Shown one piece after another: positions 55,094 through 63,305 of a DNA stretch of 64,000 nucleotides. The notes beneath the pieces are model-generated. The model searched no databases and was not told the origin of the DNA. It saw only the letters and a program-made list of their open reading frames with translations. Location: assembly GCA_963769765.1 (NCBI GenBank), contig CAVYNA010000001.1, forward strand, positions 62,001 to 126,000, given 5' to 3'. The position numbers were made by a program, and so were the translations under genes. The stretch comes from Bog-756 sp963769765. Lineage in GTDB: Bacteria > Actinomycetota > Acidimicrobiia > Acidimicrobiales > RAAP-2. Each line of letters opens with the position of its first letter. Positions within the stretch are counted from its first letter, which is position 1.

Positions 55094-55708
55094 TCACGAC
55101 GACGAGGGTGTGGAACGGGGGTGGATCGTCTCACCTCGGGCCAACATCTCGACGAACTGGCCGATGCGCCTGGAGCGGGTCTCGGGTTTCTTGGCGTTTC
55201 CGATCCTGTAGAGGATGGAGTACCGATTCGCACTTGTGAGCGTCTCGAACATCGCCTTCCGCGAGGATTGGCCCTCAGGGCAGTGGCGAGATCCTCCGGC
55301 ATCTCGATGCTGGCTTGCCCGGCGTAGGCGGCCTCCCATCGACCGTCCTCTTTCGCCCGCCGCACCTCGTCTTCGCCCGATCGATGCATCCGGCCGGCGG
55401 TGATCAGCCTTTCAGCGATGGCAGCGTTCCGTTGCGACCACGGGCTGCGAGCTTTTCGAGGCGTGAAGCGCCTTCGGAACGTGGCCGCTGTCACGACGCC
55501 CCAGTTGACCATCGATCCAGGCGAAGCAGATCGCCTCGTCGAGCGCTTCGTCGTACGAGACGGTCGTCGGATCGACCGTTCCCTTCTTGGCCAGCACCAG
55601 CCAGACACCCGGTGAATCGGCGTGATGGGCGCTCAACCATCTTCGCCATTCGCCGGCGTCCCCGACCAGGAGCTCTGGGAGATCCACGGCGTCCACCGTA
55701 TTCCCCAT
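55094..55708 (-). pseudogene. YdeI/OmpD-associated family protein (two apparent frameshifts)
   Basis: Composite of about 205 codons. The N-terminus from ATG 55708 reads AGEWRRWLSAHHADSPGVWL and DEALDEAICFAWIDGQLGRR. The middle, in a second frame (about 55490-55330), has RRRFTPRKARSPWSQRN and ERLITAGRMHRSGEDEV. The end, in a third, has MFETLTSANRYSILYRIGNA and ETRSRRIGQFVEML. This is the full order of the YdeI/OmpD-associated family (~190-200 aa). In some bacteria the family is linked to resistance to cationic peptides or bacteriocins. Confidence 0.7.
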
Positions 55709-55752
55709 GCCGTTCGGGGACGCCCGCCAATCGACCCTGAAGCGGCCCTGAG

Positions 55753-55758
55753 TAGCAT
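55753..55758 (+). promoter_or_regulatory. Putative -10 of the sulfatase gene
   Basis: TAGCAT, 32 nt before the ATG. GGGGAGAG (55776-55783) then gives a ribosome binding site at 7-nt spacing. Confidence 0.4.
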
Positions 55759-55790
55759 CGGGCCGACTTCGACGCGGGGAGAGCCGACTG

Positions 55791-57324
55791 ATGGGACACG
55801 ATCCGGTCGTCGCGGAGGCCACTCGGCTGCGCGACAACCTCGAACCGAGGTTCGTCCTCGAGGAACAAGAGCAGCGGGCGAGTGCCGCGCTCGACCGGTA
55901 CCGGTCCTCGGGGAGGCGGCCCAACGTGCTCGTGATCCTCTTCGACGACGTCGGTTGGGGCGACTTCGGCTGCTACGGGGGCGGGGTCGCGGTCGGTGCA
56001 CCCACTCCCAACATCGACCGGCTCGCGAGGCGGGGGCTGCTCCTGACCTCGTGCTACTCGGAGCCATCCTGCACGCCGTCGCGTGCATCCCTCATGACCG
56101 GACGCCTGCCGATGCGGCACGGCCTTCTCCGTCCCCCGATGTACGGGCAACCCGGCGGGTTGGAAGGCGAGGTCACCCTCGCGCAGCTGCTCTCCGATGC
56201 GGGCTATGCGACCCAGGCGGTCGGGAAGTGGCACATCGGCGAGAACGAGGAGTCCCAGCCCCAGCACGTCGGCTTCGACGACTTCTACGGCTTCCTCTCG
56301 GTGTCGGACATGTACACCGAATGGCGTGACCCCTACTTCTTCCCGGAGATCGTCTACAGCGAAGAACGGACCCGTTGGGTCGAGAACATGCCGTTCAACA
56401 AGTGTTTCGTCCACGACGTCCAAGGGCGGCGCCACCGAGAACGTCGAAGAGGTCACCCTGCCGGTCCTGTCCGAGCTCGACGAGAAGTGGGCGAACTACT
56501 CGCTCGAGTTCATCCGCCGCATGGGAGAGCCCGACGCCGACCGCCGCCGCCCGTGGTTCCTCTACCACTGCACCCGGGGTGCCCACTTCGACAACTACCC
56601 CCACGAGCGCTTCCTCGGGTCGTCCCCCGCAAAGCACCCCTACAAGGACACCATCATCGAGCTCGACGACATCGTCGGACGGTTGGTCGCCGCGCTGGAA
56701 GCGACGGGGCAGATGGAGGACACCTTCGTCTTCCTCTCCTCTGACAACGGACCCGAGATGGAGACCTGGCCCGATGCCGCCTACTCGCCGTTCCGGAGCG
56801 CGAAGGGTTCGACGTGGGAGGGCGGCCAGCGGGTTCCGGCCATCGTGACCTGGCCCGGCATGATCGCCGCCGACCGCGCCTCGGACGGGATCTTCTCCCA
56901 GATGGACCTGTTCAACACCGTCCTCGGGCTGGCCGGAGCCGCGGGATCGATTCCCGGCGACCGGTACATCGACAGCATCGACCAGGCGTCGTTCCTTCTG
57001 GACGTCGACGGGTTCTCCAACCGGAAGTACCTCTACTACTGGCTCACCAACGTCTTCTCCGGTCTGCGGGTCGGGGAGTGGAAGTTCATGGTCGCGTCGT
57101 CGTCGGACGACGACCGGGACTGTTTCAACCTCGGCGGGTTCACCGGCGTGACGCAGAAGTACTCACATGGGCGGCTCTACAACCTCTATCTCGATCCGAA
57201 GGAAAGCCACAGCTACATGATCCGCAAGCTCGCGTACATCGAAAGCTTCACCAGCGGGATCGTCGAGCACCTGACCACCTTCGGCACGTATCCGCCGAAG
57301 CACCAGATCGCAGCGATGAGCTGA
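55791..57324 (+). CDS. Arylsulfatase-type sulfatase (one apparent frameshift)
   Basis: About 511 codons. The sulfatase fold shows NVLVILFDDVGWGDFGCYGG (metal Asp pair), the formylglycine signature CTPSRASLMTG with Cys94, AVGKWHIGENEE and FVFLSSDNGPEMETWP. The frame changes at about 56428, where GTCCAAGGGCGG should read with one G fewer, joining CFVHDVQ to GGATENVEEVTL. Cys94 must be converted to formylglycine by a sulfatase-modifying enzyme, and no such gene is in this window. No signal peptide is seen, so cytoplasmic action is likely. The substrate is unknown. Confidence 0.86.
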
Positions 57325-57434
57325 TCCGACCCACGACTGACGCCGTCACTCGTCCCGGTGGGCGGGGCGGTGGCCGGGCGGATTGCCGAGAGCCGGCCGT
57401 TACCGCGTGGCAGTCGCAAGAGGCACCCTGGGCA

Positions 57435-57440
57435 TAGGAT
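57435..57440 (+). promoter_or_regulatory. Putative -10 of the DUF2510 gene
   Basis: TAGGAT, 6 nt before GTG 57447. Leaderless spacing. Confidence 0.42.
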
Positions 57441-57446
57441 GAATCC

Positions 57447-57965
57447 GTGTTCAAGAACCTGAACACGGCCGATCAGGTCCTCTTGCTGGTCTTCGCCGTG
57501 ATCTGCGCGGCGTTCGGGTACTGGCTCTCCGAGCGGGACCGGAAACAGCTCGGCCGGACGCCGTGGGGCCTGCCGTCCCTGCTCTGGGCGTTCTTCTGGT
57601 TCCTCTCGCTCATCCTCGGACTGGTGCTGTACGCGATCGCCCACTCGGCAGGTGTACGCCGTGCCCACCAGGTGCCTCCGGGTCAGTACGGCGCGGTCTT
57701 TTCTGGTCCGCCGAGCGCGGCCGACCAGTTCCCGGCCTACCCGAGGCCCGCGAACGTCCGGCCCGGCGATGTCCCCGACCTGTCCCAGCCGGCACCCGGG
57801 CCGGTGCCGACCGCCGCGCCCGCTTCACCTCCGGCCTGGCATCCCGATCCGGGCGGCCGGTTCCACTACCGATGGTGGGACGGTCGTGAGTGGACGTCCC
57901 ACGTATCCGTCAACGGAAACGTCATGATCGACACCAGCCCGGATCAGCGGATCGGACCGTACTGA
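57447..57965 (+). CDS. DUF2510 domain membrane protein
   Basis: 172 aa. Two membrane helices (VLLLVFAVICAAFGYWL; SLLWAFFWFLSLILGLVLYA) are followed by a Pro/Ala-rich linker. A C-terminal DUF2510 unit follows: PAWHPDPGGRFHYRWWDGRE and WTSHVS. The domain is a short Trp-rich motif frequent in actinobacterial membrane proteins; its ligand is unknown. The stop at 57965 is followed by a duplicated ACTGAGGCCC (57961-57970 and 57975-57984). Confidence 0.8.
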   Translation: MFKNLNTADQVLLLVFAVICAAFGYWLSERDRKQLGRTPWGLPSLLWAFFWFLSLILGLVLYAIAHSAGVRRAHQVPPGQYGAVFSGPPSAADQFPAYPRPANVRPGDVPDLSQPAPGPVPTAAPASPPAWHPDPGGRFHYRWWDGREWTSHVSVNGNVMIDTSPDQRIGPY

Positions 57966-57996
57966 GGCCCCCCTACTGAGGCCCACCGTCTGGCGA

Positions 57997-58960
57997 TTGC
58001 CGGTTGGCGTCACCGTCGGCGGTTGGGTGGTGGTCGTCCTGCTCGGGGTCGTCGCGACGACACGGTTGGTGGCCTGGGACGCAACGTCGGTCTTCGCCAT
58101 CCTCGATGCCGTCACGGCCGTGGTCTACCTGCCGGCATGGGTGGTGGCGATCCTCGCCGGAGTGGGTCGGCGATGGCTCCTCTTCCTCGTCGCGCTCGCC
58201 GTCTGTGGCGCGCAGGTCGCCTTCGTCGCCCCGGAGCTGGCAGCCTCGCAACCGTTGCCGAGTTGGGCGAGCTCTGCGACGAGGATTCGAGTCTTCGACG
58301 CCAACGTCTTCAATCAGAACCCCTCGATGTCCGGTTACATCCGGGACATCCAGGCGTCGGCACCTCAGCTGGTGACCCTCGAGGAGGTCAACCCGCCCGA
58401 TCTCGTACAGCTCACGCTGTTCGGCGCGCTCGAAGGGGCTCCCATACCAGGTCGAGGTCAAACGGTTCGACCCCTGGGGGTTCCTCATCGCGTCGCGATA
58501 TCCGATGACCGGAACCAAGGTGATCCGGTTCGGCCGCCGACCGTTCGTCGTCGAGACGACCCTGCGGTTGCCGTCGGGCCCTCTAGAGATCTGGGTCGTG
58601 CACACGATCGCGCCACTTCCCGTCTCCTTCGAGACGTGGAAGGGGGAGCTGAGCGACGTCGCCCGGCTCTTGCGTGCCCGTGGCACGGCTCGTCTGCTGG
58701 TGATCGGTGACTTCAACGCGACGTGGGGAAATCGCGGCTTCGCGGACGTGCTCGGCACCGGGCTGCAGGACGGCGCGGCGGCTCGTGGTGACGCGTTCTC
58801 GATGACCTACTCCGAAGATCTCGGCCCACTTCCGCCCCTGGCGAGGATCGACCATGTGCTGACCGGTGCCGGATTGGCCGTCGGCGCGATCCGGACGGAG
58901 GACGGCCCCGGCAGTGACCACCGCTCGCTGGTCGCGACCGTCCTCGTCCGCGGCAGATGA
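57997..58960 (+). CDS. Endonuclease/exonuclease/phosphatase-family membrane protein (one apparent frameshift)
   Basis: About 321 codons. Three N-terminal membrane spans (VGGWVVVVLLGVVATTRLVA; TAVVYLPAWVVAILAGVG; FLVALAVCGAQVAFVAPEL) are followed by an EEP-fold catalytic domain. It shows RVFDANVFNQN, LVTLEEVNP, LLVIGDFNATWGN and GPGSDHRSLVATV, which supply the metal and catalytic Asn/Asp/His residues. The frame changes at about 58441 in a CCC run; the correct text continues PYQVEVKRFDPWGFLIASRY. The predicted start is TTG 57997, with no ATG or GTG nearby. The catalytic domain should face outward and may act on nucleic acid or a phospho-lipid. Confidence 0.78.
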
Positions 58961-59000
58961 CGAAGGTGATCGTGGTCGTGACCGATGGGTCGAGGGTCGG

Positions 59001-59297
59001 TCAGGCGACGATGCGGCGCTTGGCGGAGCGCTGGCGCAACGTGATGGGCGCCACGGCAGCATCGTCGTGCGGTCGCGCCTCGGAGCGCGCCCCAGGTTGT
59101 ACGTCGGCGGTGCACTCGGCGCAGAGCCGGCCGTACGTCATGCCGGTGTCGAGGGTGCGGCGCTCGCGGCGACTCACCTTCGCGACCGGGCCCTTCCATC
59201 CGCATCGATGGCACGTGCCGGATCGTGCGTGCGCCGCCCCGCTCTCGTCCGCTCGATCCATCGTCCCGATCGCTTTCTCGATGACCCGCAGTGTCAT
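59001..59297 (-). CDS. Small zinc-ribbon protein
   Basis: 98 aa. Two Cys pairs (CHRCGWKGP and RLCAECTAD) about 30 residues apart would bind one zinc. The C-terminus is basic (ITLRQRSAKRRIVA). The ATG at 59297 is chosen; the frame stays open upstream to 59471 but that part overlaps the cupin promoter and looks unlike protein. It converges with the EEP gene. A nucleic-acid or protein-binding role is possible; no family name recognised. Confidence 0.55.
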   Translation of the reverse strand: MTLRVIEKAIGTMDRADESGAAHARSGTCHRCGWKGPVAKVSRRERRTLDTGMTYGRLCAECTADVQPGARSEARPHDDAAVAPITLRQRSAKRRIVA

Positions 59298-59408
59298 AGG
59301 AGATCTATCGGCGGGTCGGGCCCGAACTGTAACGAAGTCTTCGCCTGATCTGGTGTCTTTGCACGTAGTTCGATACCCCTCCGTGGCCGATCGCCACCGG
59401 AACGAAGG

Positions 59409-59414
59409 TAGGTT
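59409..59414 (+). promoter_or_regulatory. Putative -10 of the cupin gene
   Basis: TAGGTT, 6 nt before GTG 59421. Leaderless spacing. Confidence 0.42.
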
Positions 59415-59420
59415 GAGACG

Positions 59421-60596
59421 GTGGACGCAGGGTTCGCCTACTTCGAGCAGCTCGGCCAAATCGTCGACCAACGGTGGACGTCGGCGGGCCGGCGCGCCGA
59501 CCGGTTACCGCACGTCGCCGAGGTGGCGCTCACCGAGCTGGCGGTTCCTGAGGGACTGACCGCAACGGCGGTACTCGGAATCCTCGCGACGGGTACCGGA
59601 CTTCCAAAGCAACGTCCGTCGGCGGACCGGTTCGGTCAGCCGCCTGCGGTGATGTACAAGGGAACCGACTTCGAGATCCAGGCCCTCACGTGGATGGAAG
59701 GGACGACCTCGATCCACCAGCACGGGTTCGACGGCGCGTTCCGGGTCCTGTGCGGTTCGAGCCTGCACGTTCGCTACTCCTTCGCGAAGGAGGAGGGTCT
59801 CGCCGACGAGCACCTTCTTGCGGGGCGCTTGCGCATGGAGGAGCCCGAGATCCTGCGTGTCGGCGACGTCCGGCCGATCCCCTCCGGATTCGACTTCATC
59901 CACGCGCTCTTCCATCTCGAACGTCCGTCGGTGACCATCGTCGTCCGGAACTCGTGGTCGGACCATCCCTTCCCGCAGTACGACTACCGGCTCCCGGGTG
60001 TGGGGGTGGATGCACTCTTCCCCGACGACCGATTGCAGATCCGCCTCCGGGGCCTGCACTCCCTTCACCGGATCGAACCGGGTGCCGCCATGGCAGTCGC
60101 GCTCGACATCGTCGGGACGCAGGATCTCTGGACCGCCTTCCGCGTCTGCGATGACTGGGCCTACAGCTTCGGCGGGGGTGCGGAGCTCGACGAGCTGGTC
60201 GCCCGTCTGGCCGGGCGGCACGACGCGCTCGGCGAGTTGCTCGACCCGATGTACGCAGAGGAAGTGCGGAGGATCCGACTGCTCGCTCGCCGAGGGTTGC
60301 TGCGCGAGCCCCACCACCGCTTGTTCCTCGCCCTCATCGTGAACCTGCCCGATCGCCGGTCCATCAACATGGCGATCCGCCAGCTCTTTCCAGGCAGCGA
60401 CCCCGACAAGCTCGTCGCCGAATGGATCCGGGAGCTCGCGTCACCCGAGTTCCGAGGCATCTCCGGTCTCACGCTCGCGGACGCCGAGCTCGACACGCTC
60501 GAGTCCCGCCTGGCAGATCAGGGGTCGGACGGGGGCCTCGGCCTCGTGGCGGACCGGTGGAACCCGCCGTCACTGCTCGAGAAGCTGTTCGTCTAA
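59421..60596 (+). CDS. Cupin-fold, probable metal-dependent protein of unknown function
   Basis: 391 aa. A cupin-like core at about residues 85-175 has WMEGTTSIHQHGFDGAFRVL, with the metal-type His99-x-His101 pair, and GSSLHVRYSF. A later FIHALFHLERPSVTIVVRNS could supply another His ligand. This pattern resembles cysteine-dioxygenase-like cupins, though the remainder is not recognised. A helical C-terminal half (SINMAIRQLFPGSDPDKLVA) has no identified fold. Codon use and GC match the core genome. The GTG start is supported by the -10 spacing. It stands alone, with no obvious operon. Confidence 0.6.
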   Translation: MDAGFAYFEQLGQIVDQRWTSAGRRADRLPHVAEVALTELAVPEGLTATAVLGILATGTGLPKQRPSADRFGQPPAVMYKGTDFEIQALTWMEGTTSIHQHGFDGAFRVLCGSSLHVRYSFAKEEGLADEHLLAGRLRMEEPEILRVGDVRPIPSGFDFIHALFHLERPSVTIVVRNSWSDHPFPQYDYRLPGVGVDALFPDDRLQIRLRGLHSLHRIEPGAAMAVALDIVGTQDLWTAFRVCDDWAYSFGGGAELDELVARLAGRHDALGELLDPMYAEEVRRIRLLARRGLLREPHHRLFLALIVNLPDRRSINMAIRQLFPGSDPDKLVAEWIRELASPEFRGISGLTLADAELDTLESRLADQGSDGGLGLVADRWNPPSLLEKLFV

Positions 60597-61338
60597 GAGC
60601 TCCCGCTCGTCGAGCTCCGGATCAGGCCACCTTGCGTGGGCGCTCGGAGCGGAGGCGGTTCGTCGTGACCGTCGGGCCCGGGGCGGGCAGGCGAGCCGCC
60701 TGCCGGGGTGGACAGCCTCTGGACACGCTGTCGAACCCACCTTGCGGGGTTCCGTGACCGGCACCGCACCGGGCACCACGCCCGGACCGGGTGTTGCGGA
60801 GTCGCCGGGCGCATCGGGCGTGATCGCTGCGATGCCGCGAGCGCTCACGTCCGGAGGTCCACTCCCTTGCGCCGTGGCCAAGGTGCTTCCGATTCCTAAC
60901 CTAGTAAACAGACTGATTTAATTGGTTATTCTGTCTCGGAAGTCGGTGCCCTTCAACTTCGGCCACCGGTGGCCTGGGAAGTCACGCTCCGTAGGAGGTG
61001 TCCCACGCTATGTATTCGGCTGGAGGGAAAGAGCATCCCGGAGCCGTGTCCACGGAGGTTGATCTCCCCACAATTGGTGATGCGCACGCGAACTTCGGTG
61101 TGAGAGATTTTTCGTGCGAACGCTTCAGCCAACGCAGTTCGGCGGAGGGTGAGCGACAAGGTGTCCGCGGCGGGTTCCGATGTGGGCACCCAAGCGAGCA
61201 TTGGCAGGACACGAAGGGCTGGAGTGTGTTGCAGAGCGGGTGGAGTCGTTGTCGGCACCCGGTGGGCGTCGGTGGAGTTGGGCATCTCGAAGCAGCCGGG
61301 CAGGCTGGTCGGTCGTACTGGGCAGGGGGTGGCAGGAG
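60597..61338 (+). other. Intergenic region with an AT-rich core
   Basis: 742 bp without a recognised gene. A sharp AT-rich patch at about 60894-60945 (with ACAGA and TCTGT arms flanking TTTAATTGG) stands out in high-GC DNA and may be a promoter or operator for the downstream GT2 gene. Confidence 0.4.
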
Positions 61339-62263
61339 ATGAGCATCGTGGACCCGTGGAAGAACTCGCAGCAGCGGCGGACCACGGCAACTGAGGGACC
61401 GTGTGATCGCGGCCTTCACGTCGTTCGGAGTCCATTTCGGGCGAGTACGTCGCCGAGTCACGAGCCGACGGTGAGCGTGGTCATCCCGGCGAAGAACGAA
61501 GCCCGCAACCTTCCCCTGGTGTTGCCGGCGTTGCCGGCCGGGCTCCACGAGGTCATCCTCGTCACGGGGATTCCACCGATGCCACCGTGGAGGTCGCGTG
61601 GTCGCTCTACCCGGAGATCATCGTCGTCAATCAGAACCGGAAGGGGAAGGGCAACGCGTCGGCGTGCGGGTTCGCTGCGTGCACCGGAGACTTCATCGTG
61701 ATGCTCGACGCGGACGGCTCGACCGACCCGGCGGAGATCCCGAGATTCGTGAACGCACTTGCTCAAGGCGCCGACTTCGCCAAGGGCTCTCGCTTCATGC
61801 CGGGCGCGGGGAGCTCGGACATCTCCCGTCTTCGCCAGTGGGGGAATTTCTGGCTCAACAAGCTGGTCAACGTCCTCTACGGCACCCGCTATACCGACCT
61901 GTGCTACGGATACAACGCCTTCCGGCGGGGCTACCTCGACTGGATCGCGCTCGATGTGACGGACCGGCACGATGTCGATCCGACGGTCATGCTCTGGGGC
62001 GACGGCTTCGAGGTCGGACGCTCATCAACGTCCGGATCGCCAAAGCCGGCCTGCGGGTCTTCGAGGTGCCGAGCTTCGAGCGCAACCGGATCCACGGCTC
62101 GAGCAATCTCAATGCCTTCTCCGACGGGCTCCGGGTGCTGCAGACGATTCGGATCGAGCACAAGCGTGGGGTCCGCCGGGCCACCTTCCAGAACTCGATG
62201 CTCCCCCGCGACGACGGCGAGTCGTGGTCCGTGCTCTCGACCGTCTCCCAAGAAGCAGGCTGA
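61339..62263 (+). pseudogene. GT2 glycosyltransferase, paralogue A (two apparent frameshifts)
   Basis: Composite of about 308 codons. GT-A features are PTVSVVIPAKNEARNLPLVL, RKGKGNASACGFAA, the metal site VMLDADGSTDPAEIPRF, GADFAKGSRFMPGAGSSDIS, DLCYGYNAFRRGYLDWI and LINVRIAKAGLRVFEVPSFE. Frame changes occur at about 61564 (one G lost before ACGGGG) and 62015 (one base lost in GTCGGACG). Paralogue B at 63306 shows the intact reading at the second site. The start is uncertain: ATG 61339 has GGAG immediately upstream. Likely polyprenyl-phosphate or glycan glycosyltransferase. Confidence 0.75.
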
Positions 62264-62293
62264 GCTTCCTCACCTGACGCGGCCCCACGGGCC

Positions 62294-62967
62294 GTGCGCC
62301 GCAAGCCGAAGGCCACGCTCGTCGATCGGTCGTCCGTGATGTCGACGGGTGTGTTCGTTCTGCAAGAGTGGGTCGGTGTTCGTGACGAACCACGTCCTGT
62401 CCGGCGGGCCGATTGGCCGCGCCGTCCGAACCGGTTGGCCACGGCCTTCGCACTCGGACTCGGATCACACCTGGTGCTCGACGCGTTTCCCACTGGGGCT
62501 GCGATCTGGGCGAACCCGACGGACCTCCGCGGTTCCTCCGTGTCGCTCGCCGAGACGGGCTCCTCGGCCTCGGGGCCGTCGCCGCGACCGTGGTCCTGGC
62601 CGGCCGGGGTGCCCGCACCGCGACGCTCGCGGCGGTGGCGGGCGCCGTCCTCCTCGATCTCGACAAGCCGTGCCAGCACTTCTTCGGGGTGGATCCGTTT
62701 CCCGACGCGGTGAGCAGCCTTCACCGGTGGGTGCAGAACGAGTCGCCCCGTTGGATGCCCGCGGAGGTGCTCGCCGGCGTCGTGTTCGCGACCTCCGATG
62801 GATTGGCAGCGCGGGCAGCGCGGGCAGCGCGGGCAGCGCGGGCCCACTCGGGCAGCGCGACGGGGACGACCGTCGGAGGCGGCCTGACGAAGGTCTGCGG
62901 CGGCTGCCTGCAGATGTTCATCGGGCGTTGGCCCGGGCTTCACGCAGCGGCAACATTGCGGCCGTAG
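62294..62967 (+). pseudogene. Small membrane protein, YdjM-like (one apparent frameshift)
   Basis: The first frame gives NRLATAFALGLGSHLVLDAF and PTGAAIWANPTDLR. After a change near 62530 the text continues GLLGLGAVAATVVLAGRG, LLDLDKPCQHFFGVDPFPDA and SSLHRWVQNESPRWMPAEVL. The spaced His/Asp residues near membrane helices recall YdjM-like membrane-bound metal hydrolases. The C-terminus contains a 9-bp tandem repeat coding an RAA repeat. The N-terminus is not convincing and the start is unknown. Confidence 0.45.
62805..62840 (+). repeat. Tandem 9-bp repeat (GGCAGCGCG x4)
   Basis: Four exact copies of GGCAGCGCG at the 3' end of the YdjM-like gene, encoding repeated Arg-Ala-Ala. The unit length is a multiple of three, so copy changes would keep frame. 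Confidence 0.85.
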
Positions 62968-63305
62968 CGTCGAGATCGTGAGAATGCGTCGGACAGGTGC
63001 TGCACATGCTGGGTGGTGCGCCCTCGGCGGGTGCTGCGGTTTTCGCAGTGTCCGTGGCTCGGAGACGGCGCAAATCGCGCGCTTCCACCGGTGAATGAGT
63101 CCTCAATGGATGTGCAGTCGCCGGGAACCCGGCACGTGGTGCGGCGGGTCGCGGGACGAAGATCCAGAATCCGGTTGTGGGTCGTGTCGAAGCGTGGGAA
63201 AGTAGCGGTCTGTCGGAGTAGTGCACGTCGATGCGGCGGTCACCAGCGAGGGGTCTCGATGCACTTCGGTGTCGGACGGACGAGCGTGACGGAGGGCTGG
63301 AGGAG
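62968..63305 (+). other. Intergenic region, nothing recognised
   Basis: 338 bp upstream of GT2 paralogue B. GGAGGG and GGAGGAG lie just before its ATG. No other structure stood out. Confidence 0.35.

Noticed and set aside
57961..57984. Duplicated ACTGAGGCCC as an attachment site
   Set aside because: Only 10 bp and adjacent copies. More likely a small local duplication after the DUF2510 stop.
59298..59471. N-terminal extension of the zinc-ribbon protein
   Set aside because: The extra 58 residues overlap the opposing cupin promoter and start and have no protein-like character.
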